Below are positions 44,435 to 54,430 of a DNA stretch of 64,000 nucleotides, piece after piece (the first letter of the stretch is position 1; every line of letters begins with the position of its first letter). The DNA comes from BOG-224 sp963783505 (GTDB lineage Bacteria; Acidobacteriota; Terriglobia; Bryobacterales; Bryobacteraceae), in assembly GCA_963783505.1 (NCBI GenBank), contig CAWAOP010000022.1, forward strand, positions 113,384-177,383, given 5' to 3'. Under the pieces are notes generated by a model. The model was not told where the DNA came from. It did not search any database and saw only the letters and a program-made list of their open reading frames with translations. The position numbers and the translations under genes were made by a program.

Positions 44435-47400
44435 TCAGAACGTCAGGCGGCCCGAGATCTGCAGTTGCCGTGGGCCCCACAGCAGGTTGCTTGTCAACGT
44501 AGCCGACAGGAACGGCGTCGAAGTGTACGGAACAAAGCAACCGTTCGTGTGGGCCGCGCATAGCCCGGAACCCGGCGCGGCGTACGAGAACGCGCTGGTG
44601 CTCACGCCGGAGACGTTGGTGTGATTAAACAGGTTGAACGCTTCGCCGATAAGCGAGAGCTTGAGGCGCTCGGTTATAGCGAATTGCCGGCCGATCCTGA
44701 AGTCCACATTGTGGTATCCGGGCCCGGTAAAGGCGTTCCGCGGCAGCCAACCAGCGCGGCCATTCGTGGAACCTGCGTAGCTGACGCCGCCGCTGATGCC
44801 GTAATCCGCTCCACCGCTGGGGTAGGAGGCTAAGTACGGCGTAACGGGCTGGCCGGAGGACATGGTGACGATGGTGGAGAAAGCCCACCCGTCGAGCAGT
44901 AGCCGGACCGGCTGGCTCTGAATCTTCTTCGCCGACGGCATCCACACCAAATTGGCGACGAAACGCTGGCGCTGGTCGAGATCCGACAGCGCATACTCAA
45001 TCTTGCGATTCTTGGGGTCGATGGGATAGTCGGTGCCGTTGAACGTACCGTTCGCTCCGGCCACCTGCGCGCCATCTGTCGCTTTGCTCAGCGTGTAGTT
45101 GAAGGTAAACTCCAGGCCATGGCGCATGGGCCGGCGCAACGAAATCACCATGGAGTTGTACCAGGAGTTGACATCGCTATAGCCCACGAAAACTCCGCCG
45201 GTGTTCGTGTCTATGCGGCTCGTATAGAAAGGAGTCGTATAGGTCTGCGTGGTGGCGCCGGTGGAGTCCAGAATGTCGTAGGCCTTGGTCTGGGTGGCGG
45301 GAGCCAGATTGGCGTCCAGGAAGATCGGCAGGTGCTCGCCGCGGGTTACCACGTAAGCCAGGGAGCCGCTGATGCCGCCCGGCAACTGGCGCTCCACGGT
45401 GAAGTCGCCCTGGTGCGTTCTGGGGTTGACCCAATCCGGCGACATCCCGCGAGTCCAGGCCGTGTTCGATCCGGGCGTGAAAGGCGTTACCTGCGGCGTC
45501 AGTGAGCCAGAGAACGGAGCCGCCATTGCGGGGCCCGGGGGCGCGAAAATGACGTTGGGGAACGTCAGGATGGGGCAGGTAGTCGGAGAGCACGTGAACG
45601 TCTGCTGGATCACGCCATTTTCCGCGCGCGTGGCGTAGTACGTGGTGTTGGTGGTTTTGGCGTAGAAAATTCCGTAACCGGTGCGGAACACGGTTTTGGG
45701 CGTAAGCTGCCAGGCGAGGCCGATCCGCGGCGCGAACTGGTCCTTGGGGATGTTGATCTTAGAGGTGTAGAGCGTCGTGAGCGGCGAAGTTAAATTCGGC
45801 TTGGGCGGCTGGGGAATGGTGGACACGTCCCAGCGCAGGCCCATATTCAGCGTCAGCTTGGAGCTCGCCTTCCAACTGTCTTCGAAGAACGCGGCGTAAT
45901 CGTCGTTGTAAAAATCGTCCTTGCCGACTCCCGTGACGGGGTCGTTGACCTGAGTGAACGTCGCAAAGTGCTTGCCCGTCTTTCCATCGCCGGCATTGAG
46001 CCCGTACGTATCCAGGACCCAGTTCTGGAAGGCCTGCTGCGCCGTTCCGGTGTAGCTGTACTGGCCCGTCCCGTTGTAGAGATTGATCATCAGCTCGTGA
46101 ATCACATTGACGTCCACTCCGGCTTTAAACATGTGGCGGCCGCGAGTGAAGGACAGCGTGTCCGAGATCTGAATGCGGTGCTCGTCCGGCTCGGCCGTGC
46201 GTGGAAGGGCGTAGTTCTCTCCGTACGTCATGAGACCGGAAAGGCTCACGTACGGGGCGGCCCCGTTGGCGCCGGCGGCTTCCAGATCGCGGCCCCACTG
46301 GAAGCGGAGGCTGTTGACCGCGGAACTGGAGATCATAGAATCCCAGTTCGCCACGAAAATACGCTCGTGGAAAAGGTAGCGCCCGTTGGTGGCGAGCGAG
46401 CTATTGTTAACCGTCCCCGAAGTGTTATAGGCGTTGGGCGCGCGGTAGTTCATGAAATCGAACGAACTGCTGATGTGGTTGCGCTGCGTGGCCTGATAGT
46501 CGAGCCGGCCGAAAGCGACATCCTGGTTGGTGGCGCGCGGAAACGTGCCCTGCTGGTTGTACAGGAACGCGTTGGCCGCGGCGCACTGCGCCGCCGACGC
46601 CTGCGCGGGGCAGGCAAGCGAGGTCACCGATGGGCTGTACACGCTGCTGGTATAGGCGATGGGGTTGACCTTGCGCGAGCCATCGTAGGTGGCGAAATAG
46701 AACAACTTATCCTTTACCAACGCCCCGCCGCCGCTGCCTCCGAACTGCTGCCACTGGTGAATCGGTTGGGTGTAAATGCCCTTCGATTTCGAGTACGAGT
46801 CGAGCGCGTTGAAGGACGGGTAGCGCAGATAATAGAACAGGTCGCCGTGGAAATCGTTCGTGCCGGATTTCGTCACGGCGTTCACTACGCCGCCGGCCGA
46901 CTGCCCGAGTTCCGCGCTGTAGTTGCTGGCCGTTACCTGGTACTCCTTGATGGAGTCCATGCTGTAAACGTAAGCGCCGCTATTGGCGCGTCCGCGAGCT
47001 TCGGAGAAGAACGCCTGATTGTTGTTGGCGCCATCCACCGTGTTGCTGTTGTATAGCCCCGAGATTCCGCGGTAGGAGACTAGGCCGCTGGTGCCATCGG
47101 TGGTTACGTTGGGCGTAAGCAGCACGAAGCTGTCCCACCGCCGGCCGGCGATCGGGAGGTTGCTCACCTGGCTCTCGCTGACCGTTTGCGAAGTTTCGGT
47201 CTTCTCCACGTCCACAACCGGAGCCTCGCCGGAGACCGTCACCACTTCCTGCGTGGCTTTGAGGGTCAGCTTGAAATCGAGCGTAAGCGTCTGCCCTACC
47301 GTCAAGCTCAGGCCCGTTCGCACAACCGAGGCGAAACCGGCCTTGCCGGCACGGACTTCATAGTTGCCGGGCGGCAGGAACGGCGCGGAATATACGCCCG

Positions 47401-47617
47401 CGTCATTCGACTCGATCACGCGTTCGATTCCGGTGCCCGTGTTCTTGATCACCACCTGCGCCGCAGGCACGAACGACCCGGATGGATCGGTTAATGTACC
47501 GGATATGACCGCCGATCCGGCCCCTTGGCCGGCGGCAGGAGATGCAAGGAAGAAACCGAAAGCCAGCAGGACTACGCAGGTCACCGCCAGCCTGAGTCGC
47601 ACACATTGCTCACGCAT
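44435..47617 (-). CDS. Oar-type TonB-dependent receptor with carboxypeptidase regulatory-like domain
   Basis: About 1060 residues from ATG 47617 (GGAGGAC upstream). A signal peptide (LLAFGFFLASPAAGQGAGSA) is followed by a regulatory-like domain (GTLTDPSGSFVPAAQVVIKN), a plug with NLPIAGRRWDSFVLLTPNVT, then NTVDGANNNQAFFSEARGRA and a barrel ending QLQISGRLTF. It is paralogous to the following receptor, with 51 nt between them. Upstream in-frame residues up to 47842 lack a ribosome-binding site. A 10-bp hairpin lies 27 nt upstream. Confidence 0.92.
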   Translation of the reverse strand: MREQCVRLRLAVTCVVLLAFGFFLASPAAGQGAGSAVISGTLTDPSGSFVPAAQVVIKNTGTGIERVIESNDAGVYSAPFLPPGNYEVRAGKAGFASVVRTGLSLTVGQTLTLDFKLTLKATQEVVTVSGEAPVVDVEKTETSQTVSESQVSNLPIAGRRWDSFVLLTPNVTTDGTSGLVSYRGISGLYNSNTVDGANNNQAFFSEARGRANSGAYVYSMDSIKEYQVTASNYSAELGQSAGGVVNAVTKSGTNDFHGDLFYYLRYPSFNALDSYSKSKGIYTQPIHQWQQFGGSGGGALVKDKLFYFATYDGSRKVNPIAYTSSVYSPSVTSLACPAQASAAQCAAANAFLYNQQGTFPRATNQDVAFGRLDYQATQRNHISSSFDFMNYRAPNAYNTSGTVNNSSLATNGRYLFHERIFVANWDSMISSSAVNSLRFQWGRDLEAAGANGAAPYVSLSGLMTYGENYALPRTAEPDEHRIQISDTLSFTRGRHMFKAGVDVNVIHELMINLYNGTGQYSYTGTAQQAFQNWVLDTYGLNAGDGKTGKHFATFTQVNDPVTGVGKDDFYNDDYAAFFEDSWKASSKLTLNMGLRWDVSTIPQPPKPNLTSPLTTLYTSKINIPKDQFAPRIGLAWQLTPKTVFRTGYGIFYAKTTNTTYYATRAENGVIQQTFTCSPTTCPILTFPNVIFAPPGPAMAAPFSGSLTPQVTPFTPGSNTAWTRGMSPDWVNPRTHQGDFTVERQLPGGISGSLAYVVTRGEHLPIFLDANLAPATQTKAYDILDSTGATTQTYTTPFYTSRIDTNTGGVFVGYSDVNSWYNSMVISLRRPMRHGLEFTFNYTLSKATDGAQVAGANGTFNGTDYPIDPKNRKIEYALSDLDQRQRFVANLVWMPSAKKIQSQPVRLLLDGWAFSTIVTMSSGQPVTPYLASYPSGGADYGISGGVSYAGSTNGRAGWLPRNAFTGPGYHNVDFRIGRQFAITERLKLSLIGEAFNLFNHTNVSGVSTSAFSYAAPGSGLCAAHTNGCFVPYTSTPFLSATLTSNLLWGPRQLQISGRLTF

Positions 47618-48008
47618 TCTTGTTTGTCCTCCGCGATCTATGGATTCGCGGCTACCCCTCGCAGCCGCGAATGCTCCTAGCGCCCAGCGCCGTGGGCGCA
47701 AACCCTTAATCCGAGCTACGTAGCTAGTTCCGCTCATCAGGGTCTTAAAACCTGGAAGGGACAGAATAACAGAAATTGAGTTACATCCCAATATCAATCG
47801 GGCGATCCAAGAAGACTGAATACAGGAGAATTCCTGAGGCAAAACTCAACACTCGGACCGGTTTCGGGCAGCGGGCCGCTCGACGCTGATGAAAGCTCGT
47901 TATCCCTCCTTCAGCGCCGTCCCAACCGCGGTGTGGAGGGGTACGGACGGGTTAAGGACGAAAGCCACGGGCGAGGTTCGAAAACTCCTTTGTTACCATG
48001 AAAACTCG
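47618..48008. promoter_or_regulatory. Divergent intergenic region between TonB receptor and MFS gene
   Basis: Contains a perfect 10-bp hairpin (ATTCGCGGCT at 47644-47653 with AGCCGCGAAT at 47663-47672) in the receptor's leader. No gene was found. Convincing promoters could not be picked on either strand. Confidence 0.45.
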
Positions 48009-49301
48009 ATGACGAGCTTCTGGCGTCTCCTCCGCGGGAACCGTAATTACCGGCGCACGTGGATGGGCCAGGTGGTCAGCGAGATAGGCGATTACTTTAA
48101 CAACATCGCCGTGTTCGCGCTGGTCATGGAGAAGTCGGGTTCGGGCCTGGTAGTCAGCGGAGTTCTGCTGGCCCGCGCTATTCCCGCCATGCTCGCGGGG
48201 CCTATCGCGGGGGTCCTGCTCGACCGGCTGGACCGCAGACAGATCATGATCGCGAGCGACCTGGTTCGCGGGCTGCTTGCCTTGGCGTTCATATTGACGG
48301 TCAACCAGCCGCGGCCATGGTTGTTGTATTCGCTCAGCGCAGGGCTCATGTTCGCCTCGCCGTTCTTCACAAGCGGGAGGGCGGCCATTCTGCCCACCAT
48401 CGCAAACGAGGAGGAGTTGCACACCGCCAATTCGCTGACGCAAACTACACAGTCGGCCACCTTGACCTTCGGCGCGATTGCGGCGGGATTCAGCGCCGCG
48501 AAGCTCGGCTACAACTGGGCATTTATCATAAACTCGCTCTCCTTCTTCTTCTCCGCTTGGAGCATCTGGCGCATTTCGGTCCCCGGCGGGTTCCGCGCCA
48601 AACGGCACGAAACATCCGGAGCGGTCGTCCGTCCCTGGCACGAGTATCGCGAGGGCCTGGAGTACATGCGGTCGGTTCCGCTCATGATTGGAATTGCCGT
48701 CATTTCGGTGGGTTGGGCCATGGGGGGCGGCGCGGCCCAGATCCTGTTTGCGCTGTTCGGCGAGCAGGTTTTCCACAGGGGCGCGGCGGGCATAGGGGCC
48801 ATCTGGGGGTTCGCGGGCGTCGGGTTGCTGACGGGCGGATTCCTGGGCCATTTCGCCGGGAACAAGGTCGGCTATAAGGGCTACAAACGGACCGTGACCT
48901 GGTCTTACATCGCTCATGGGGCGGCGTATATGGTCTTCAGCCAGGCAGTCTCGTTCCGCGGGGCGCTGGCCGCCATGATGTGCTCCCGCGTGGGAATGTC
49001 CGCGACTTCGGTGCTCAATAACTCGCAGATGCTCCGTCACACGCCCGACCGTTATCTCGGGCGGGTATTCGCCACCATGGAATCCCTCCGCTGGTCGATG
49101 ATGATTCTGTCCATGGCCGCCGCTGGGGTCGCTTCGCGATTCTACGGGCCCAGGGTGATCGGTCTCGTCGCCGGGGCGCTTGGTTTGGCGACGGCCTTGG
49201 CTTGGGCGTGGATGGACGCCGCGGGACGGCTCCCGGAACCGGCCGAGGAAGGGGCGGTAGCGGACCGCGAACTCGGGCCGGCCCAAGGTTCCACGCTGTA
49301 A
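48009..49301 (+). CDS. MFS exporter (MFS_3 / EntS-like)
   Basis: About 430 residues and 12 hydrophobic segments. It begins WRLLRGNRNYRRTWMGQVVS, has the loop motif AGVLLDRLDRRQIMIASDLV, then FTSGRAAILPTIANEEELHT, as in MFS_3 drug and siderophore exporters. The start at ATG 48009 fits the family N-terminus; upstream frame to 47889 is unlikely coding. No substrate could be assigned. The gene is alone, with the response-regulator cyclase 60 nt downstream. Confidence 0.85.
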   Translation: MTSFWRLLRGNRNYRRTWMGQVVSEIGDYFNNIAVFALVMEKSGSGLVVSGVLLARAIPAMLAGPIAGVLLDRLDRRQIMIASDLVRGLLALAFILTVNQPRPWLLYSLSAGLMFASPFFTSGRAAILPTIANEEELHTANSLTQTTQSATLTFGAIAAGFSAAKLGYNWAFIINSLSFFFSAWSIWRISVPGGFRAKRHETSGAVVRPWHEYREGLEYMRSVPLMIGIAVISVGWAMGGGAAQILFALFGEQVFHRGAAGIGAIWGFAGVGLLTGGFLGHFAGNKVGYKGYKRTVTWSYIAHGAAYMVFSQAVSFRGALAAMMCSRVGMSATSVLNNSQMLRHTPDRYLGRVFATMESLRWSMMILSMAAAGVASRFYGPRVIGLVAGALGLATALAWAWMDAAGRLPEPAEEGAVADRELGPAQGSTL

Positions 49302-49361
49302 TGATGGTTTTAGCCTGTACTAGATAAGCGGGCCAGCCGATAAGACGTATGAGGAACCATA

Positions 49362-50363
49362 TTGGCGGCGCACGTTCAAGACCCGTCCCTTGCCGAGGCT
49401 CTGGAGCCATCCGGAATCGCCGGCAGGCCGGAACGGGTTTTGCTGGCGGAGGATAACCCTGTCTTCCGTTCCATGCTGCAGCGGCTGCTCACGAAGTGGG
49501 GCTACCAGCCGATGATCGCCGCGGACGGCGGCGAGGCTTGGAGCGCGCTCCAGTCCGAGGACGCCCCCAGACTGGCGATATTGGACTGGATGATGCCCGG
49601 CGCCGACGGCGTCGAACTTTGCCGCAGGGTCCGCGCATTGGCCCGCGAGCCCTATCAGTACATCATCCTTCTGACGGGCCGCACCGAGGCTCAGGACTTG
49701 GTGGAAGGCATGGAGGCAGGTGCGGACGACTACCTTACGAAGCCCTTCAACGCCCAGGAACTTCGGGTGAGGCTTCGCGCCGGCATGCGTATTCTTCGCT
49801 TGCAAGCCGAGTTGCTGGAGACTCGCGAGGCGCTGCGCGAACAGGCCACCCACGATGCCCTCACCGGATTGCTGAATCGCGGGGCCATTATCGAATCGTT
49901 AGATCGCGAAGCGGCGCGGATGGAGAGGGCGGGCCAACCCTTGGCGGTCCTGCTGGCCGATTTTGACGAATTCAAGCGCTTCAACGACACCTATGGACAT
50001 ATGGCCGGTGACGCCATCCTGCGGGAAGGCGCGCAGCGGATGAAAGGAGTGATCCGCGGCTACGACGCTCTCGGCCGGTGGGGCGGCGAGGAGTTTCTCA
50101 TGGTAACGCCGGCCTCCGACGCTCAAATGGCCCGATCACAGGCCGAGCGATTGCGGGAGGCCATCGCCGCTCAGCCATTCGAGACCTGCGGCCGCCTCCT
50201 GCGGGTGACTTGCTCGGTAGGCGTCGCCTGCGCCACCAACCCCGAACCGGCCACCGTTTCCGCCCTGGTCCAGGATGCGGACGTGGCGCTGTACAGCGCC
50301 AAACGGCATGGGCGCAATCGAGTGGAGGTGTTTCCGGAAGGCACTCGCCCGGTGCGCGTTTAG
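49362..50363 (+). CDS. Response regulator with diguanylate cyclase output (REC-GGDEF)
   Basis: The receiver domain (residues about 27-145) has acidic EDN, phospho-acceptor Asp in AILDWMMPGADG, Thr in LLTGRTEA and Lys in YLTKPFNA. After a linker comes a GGDEF domain with FDEFKRFNDTYGHMAGD and the active GRWGGEEF. An RxxD inhibitory site (RGYD) lies five residues before GGEEF, so feedback inhibition is predicted. It makes cyclic di-GMP from GTP on phosphorylation. GAGGAACCATA precedes the TTG start. No kinase gene is adjacent. Confidence 0.9.
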   Translation: MAAHVQDPSLAEALEPSGIAGRPERVLLAEDNPVFRSMLQRLLTKWGYQPMIAADGGEAWSALQSEDAPRLAILDWMMPGADGVELCRRVRALAREPYQYIILLTGRTEAQDLVEGMEAGADDYLTKPFNAQELRVRLRAGMRILRLQAELLETREALREQATHDALTGLLNRGAIIESLDREAARMERAGQPLAVLLADFDEFKRFNDTYGHMAGDAILREGAQRMKGVIRGYDALGRWGGEEFLMVTPASDAQMARSQAERLREAIAAQPFETCGRLLRVTCSVGVACATNPEPATVSALVQDADVALYSAKRHGRNRVEVFPEGTRPVRV

Positions 50364-50469
50364 GCGGGGCATCCCCAGACAAGTTCACTTCAACCCCGCT
50401 ATTTGCGCATCCGCGGTATTCTGGATGCGCCTCAGTTCGTTTCGCTGTAGAATACTGTTCGGAGGGAAG

Positions 50470-51408
50470 GTGCGGGGGACGCTCCTATTGGCGCTCGGGC
50501 TGGCTGTGTTGATAGCGACAGCGCTTGCGCAGGTTTCCGCCACTTCCCCTGCCAAATCCCCGGCGCAGGATCAGCCCCGGGCTAACATTCGCGTCGCCTC
50601 CAATCTGGTCCTCATTCCAGTGACGGTCTACGATCCCTTGAACCGCCCCGTCACCGGCTTGGAGAAGGAGCACTTCAAAATCCTCGACGATAACGTCGAA
50701 CAGACCATTTCCACCTTCGCCATGGAAGATTCGCCGCTGGCGGCGGGCCTGGTGTTCGATGTCAGCGGGAGCATGGGCCAGAAGCTGATGCGGTCGAGGC
50801 AGGCCGCCGGGCAGTTCTTCCGCATCGCTAACGACGAGGACGAGTTTCTGCTGGTGGAATTCAACGAGACGCCCAAGCTGGTGGTGCCGCTGACGCAGAA
50901 GAAGCAGGACATTGAGGATCGCTTGATTTTTACGGTATCCAAGGGCAGAACGGCGCTCCTGGATGCCGTTGTGTTGGCGCTCCACGAATTGAAGAAATCG
51001 AAAAAGGAACGCAAGGCGCTCCTCATCATCTCCGACGGGGGTGACAACAGCAGCCGCTACACGGAATCGGAAGTAAAGAACGTGGTGCGGGAAAGCGATT
51101 CGCTGATTTACGCGATCGGCGTCTACGGCGGAGGGTCGACTCCCGAGGAGGCCTCCGGCCCCGAGCTGCTGCGGCAACTCGCGGAGCAATCCGGCGGGCG
51201 CCACTTTCAGGCGAACGCAGTGGAATTGCCGGACATCGCCGCGAAGATCGGGATGGAGCTGCGCAACCGCTATGTTCTGGGGTTTGTCCCAACCGATCAG
51301 AAGCGCGACGGGCGTTATCATCCGGTGCAGGTGAAAGTTGTTCCTCCCAAAGGGCTGCCGCATCTGACGGCCTCCTGGCGGCGCGGATATTACGCGCCCG
51401 GGGATTAG
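50470..51408 (+). CDS. VWFA-related Acidobacterial domain protein (exported)
   Basis: The GTG at 50470 (GGAGGGAAG upstream) gives a clean signal peptide (LLLALGLAVLIATALAQ); an ATG at 50425 adds 15 residues. The N-terminal region VASNLVLIPVTVYDPLNRPV, then EKEHFKILDDNVEQTI and a von Willebrand A domain with an intact MIDAS (LVFDVSGSMG) follow the TIGR03436-like layout, common in Acidobacteria. MIDAS domains bind a divalent metal and protein ligands; the partner is unknown. Confidence 0.88.
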   Translation: MRGTLLLALGLAVLIATALAQVSATSPAKSPAQDQPRANIRVASNLVLIPVTVYDPLNRPVTGLEKEHFKILDDNVEQTISTFAMEDSPLAAGLVFDVSGSMGQKLMRSRQAAGQFFRIANDEDEFLLVEFNETPKLVVPLTQKKQDIEDRLIFTVSKGRTALLDAVVLALHELKKSKKERKALLIISDGGDNSSRYTESEVKNVVRESDSLIYAIGVYGGGSTPEEASGPELLRQLAEQSGGRHFQANAVELPDIAAKIGMELRNRYVLGFVPTDQKRDGRYHPVQVKVVPPKGLPHLTASWRRGYYAPGD

Positions 51409-51416
51409 AGTCCCTA

Positions 51417-51623
51417 ACCGCGAAGACGCGGAGCTTACGCGAAGAGGCGCGGAGAGGAACCGATTCTTTGCGGCCTCCGCTTCCTCCCATGTTCATCGGG
51501 CGTGTAGTAGAGCATCCTGGCGCTTCCCGTGTCCCAGTTCCGGGCCGGTAACCGCGGAGCCAGCGGAGAGCGCGGATATAGTTATGCTCCGCGCAATCTC
51601 AGCGTTCTCCGCGTCTTCGCGGT
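51417..51623. repeat. 17-bp inverted-repeat element between VWFA gene and thrS
   Basis: ACCGCGAAGACGCGGAG at 51417-51433 is exactly inverted as CTCCGCGTCTTCGCGGT at 51607-51623. The sequence between contains related pieces (ACCGCGGAG, GCGCGGAT) that resemble the same motif. No gene lies inside. It is a typical mobile palindromic intergenic repeat and covers most of the gap. Confidence 0.65.
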
Positions 51624-51696
51624 GAGTCAAGGTGCGGATGGATTAGGGCCGATCCGAGCGAGTGCGAAGCGGCGCGTGATACGCTGAAGTTTCCCT

Positions 51697-53632
51697 ATGA
51701 GCGAGATCGAGATCACTCTGCCTGACGGCTCCAAAAAGCTCGCCGCGGCCGGCGCGCGGCCCATCGATATCGCCCGCGGCATCAGCCCGCGGCTCGCCGA
51801 CGCCGCCATCGTGGCCAAGGTGAACGGAGAACTGCGCGACCTAGACCAACCTATCGAGAACCATGCGACGCTGGAGATCCTGACCGCGAAGAATCCCGAG
51901 TCTCTTACGGTCTATCGCCACTCCACGGCGCACCTGCTTGCCGCCGCTGTCCTTGAGCTGTTTCCGGAAACCAAACTCGGCATCGGCCCGCCCATCGAGA
52001 ACGGCTTCTATTACGACTTCGACCGCGCCACGCCCTTCACTCCCGAGGACCTCGAAAAGATCGAAGCGAAAATGTGGGAGATCCAGAAGCGCCATCTCCC
52101 CTACGTCCGCGTTTACACGCGCAAGGAAGAAGGCCTGAAGAAGTACTCCGAAGCCTGGATGAAGTGCGAGCTGATCGAAGAGCGCGCGGGCGAAATCTTC
52201 AGCGAGTACACGCTGGGCCCTCACTTCATCGACTTTTGCCGCGGCCCGCACCTGCCCGATACCTCGAAGATCAAGGCCTTCAAGCTGCTCTCCATCGCCG
52301 GGGCCTACTGGCGCGGAGACGAACACAACAAGCAGTTGCAGCGCATTTACGGCACGGCGTTCTTCACGCAGAAGGAGCTGGAGGATTACCTCAACCGGCT
52401 GGAAGAAGCCAAGCGCCGCGACCACCGCAAGCTGGGCAGCGAACTGGAATTGTTCACCGTGAGCGAGTCGGTCGGCGCCGGCCTGCCGCTTTGGCTGCCC
52501 AAGGGCGCCACCATTCGCCGCCTGCTGGAAGAGTACATTCTCGAGCGGGAACGGTCAACGGGATACCAGCACGTCTTCACGCCGGATCTGGCGAAGGTGG
52601 AACTCTACAAGCGCTCCGGCCACTGGGATCACTACAAGGACAGCATGTTCCCGCCCATGGATCTCGAAACCGAGCAGATGGTGTTGCGGCCCATGAACTG
52701 CCCGCACCATATTCTGGTTTTCGAATCCAGGAAGCGCAGCTACCGCGAACTGCCCGTGCGAATCGCCGAGCTCGGTACGATGTACCGCTACGAGCGTTCC
52801 GGAGCGTTGAGCGGTCTGAGCCGCGTCCGCTGCATGACGCTCAATGACGCCCATATCTTCTGCACGCCCGATCAAATCAAGGAAGAATTTTCGGGCGTGA
52901 TGAAGCTCGTCGAGCAGGCCTACAAGGATCTGGGCATCACCCAGTACCGCTACCGCCTTTCGCTGCGCGACCCCGCGGACAAAGAAAAATACGTCGACAA
53001 CGACGCGATGTGGGAGCTGGGCGAGCGAGTGCTTCGGGAAGCCATGGATTCGCTGGGTCTCACCTACGTGGAAGCGCGGGGCGAAGCCGCGTTTTACGGC
53101 CCCAAGCTCGATATTCAGCTTGCCGATGTGATGGGCCACGAAGAGACCTATTCGACCGTCCAGGTGGATTTCCACCTTCCCAGTCAGTTCGAATTGACCT
53201 ACATCGCTCCCGATGGCAAGGAACACCGGCCGGTCATGATTCACCGCGCCATAGTAAGCACCATGGAGCGCATGGTGAGTTACCTGATCGAGCTGTATGC
53301 CGGTGCGTTCCCCGTGTGGCTGGCTCCCGTGCAAGCGATCGTGCTGCCCATCACCGACCGTCAGGCCGATTACGCCCGCGCGGTGACGCGCGAACTGGAA
53401 GCCGCGGGCCTTCGCGCGCAACTCGACGAGCGCAGCGAAAAGGTAAACCTGAAAATCCGCGAGGCCCAGTTGCAGAAGATCCCCTTCATGCTGGTGGTGG
53501 GCGACCGCGAGCAACAGAACAATCAGGTGGCCGTGCGTCACCGCAAACGCGGCGACCTGGGCGCAAAACCGATAGCGGAATTCATCGCCGAAGCTGCGAA
53601 GGCTGAACGAGACGAAGGACGTAGCGGAGTAG
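51697..53632 (+). CDS. thrS: Threonyl-tRNA synthetase, 3' frame break
   Basis: An N-terminal TGS domain (IEITLPDGSKKLAAAGARPI), editing domain with HSTAHLLAAAV, class II core with RPMNCPHHILVFESRKRSYR and an anticodon-binding domain. The enzyme charges tRNA-Thr and edits Ser. As written the frame runs on to 53910, adding about 90 residues of no known kind. One base removed near 53590 gives FIAKLRRLNETKDVAE and a TAG at 53632, for 644 residues, the normal length. The gene is essential in bacteria, so a sequence error is likely. Confidence 0.93.
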
Positions 53633-53670
53633 GGCGGCTGCACGGTCCTTTCCGCGTGGGGTCATTTTCG

Positions 53671-53686
53671 CATTACCGTGGTAATG
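53671..53686. promoter_or_regulatory. Palindromic operator candidate before VapBC
   Basis: CATTACC and GGTAATG are inverted around GT, 7 nt before the antitoxin ATG. AbrB-like antitoxins repress their own operon at such sites. Confidence 0.5.
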
Positions 53687-53693
53687 TGGATTT

Positions 53694-53963
53694 ATGCCGC
53701 TCGCTCAATCGAAACTCACCGCGCAGGGACAGATCTCGGTTCCAGCCAGCGTACGGCGCAAGCTCGGCGTTGGCCCTGGTTCCACGATCGAGTGGGAAGA
53801 GAAGGGTGAAGAAATCGTCGTCCGGAAGTCGGGGCGTTACTCCTGCGAGGACATTCATAAGGTATTGTTTCCGGAGGGCCCGCCCAAGCGGCGCAGCCTC
53901 AAAGAGCTGAAAGAGGGCGTTGGCCAGTACACCCGGGAGCGCAATGCGAGCCGTCGATACTAA
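53694..53963 (+). CDS. vapB: AbrB/MazE-type antitoxin (VapB)
   Basis: 89 residues with the SpoVT-AbrB fold at the N-terminus: QSKLTAQGQISVPASVRRKL and PGSTIEWEEKGEEIVVRKSG, a DNA-binding swapped hairpin. The C-terminal tail (RRSLKELKEGVGQYTRERNA) would block the toxin. The gene overlaps the PIN toxin by 20 nt. The operon's promoter region is marked by a palindrome. It follows thrS by 61 nt once the thrS end is corrected. Confidence 0.88.
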   Translation: MPLAQSKLTAQGQISVPASVRRKLGVGPGSTIEWEEKGEEIVVRKSGRYSCEDIHKVLFPEGPPKRRSLKELKEGVGQYTRERNASRRY

Positions 53964-54327
53964 CGTTCTTGTCAGGCTGCTCGTGCGTGACGATAACGCT
54001 CAGACCAACGCGGCCGACCGGTTCATCGAACCCGGCGCATGGGTGCATTCTGTCGTGTTGGCTGAGGCAGTCTGGGCGCTGTCATATATCTATGACCGCA
54101 ATGCCGCGGACGTAGCAGACGCTATCGAAATGCTTCTGCACCACGAGAGCCTGACCCTTGAGGACCCCGAGGCCGTGGCTGCCGCCCTCCAACGTTTCCG
54201 CTCGCATCCCAAACTCGGTTTCACCGATTGCCTGATTCTCGAAGTCGCCAGGAAGGCCGGCCATCTTCCACTCGGGACCTTTGACCGCGCACTGAGCAAG
54301 CTGGGCGGCTGCGAGAAGCTATTGTAA
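53944..54327 (+). CDS. vapC: PIN-domain RNase toxin (VapC)
   Basis: 127 residues from ATG 53944. The PIN acidic residues are present: D in AVDTNVLVRLLVRDD, E in VVLAEAVWAL, D in LGFTDCLILEVARKAG and D in TFDRALSKL. Such toxins cut tRNA or rRNA when the antitoxin is lost. It overlaps the antitoxin gene by 20 nt, which fits translational coupling. Complete by all visible criteria. Confidence 0.9.
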   Translation: MRAVDTNVLVRLLVRDDNAQTNAADRFIEPGAWVHSVVLAEAVWALSYIYDRNAADVADAIEMLLHHESLTLEDPEAVAAALQRFRSHPKLGFTDCLILEVARKAGHLPLGTFDRALSKLGGCEKLL

Positions 54328-54430
54328 GACGGCTGTTTGGACCTCTCAGTGGGCAGGCCGGTTGGCCTGCCGCACCACACTTCGACCGCATGGTTCAATT
54401 AACACAAACGAAGAAGACAAGGAGGGGAAG

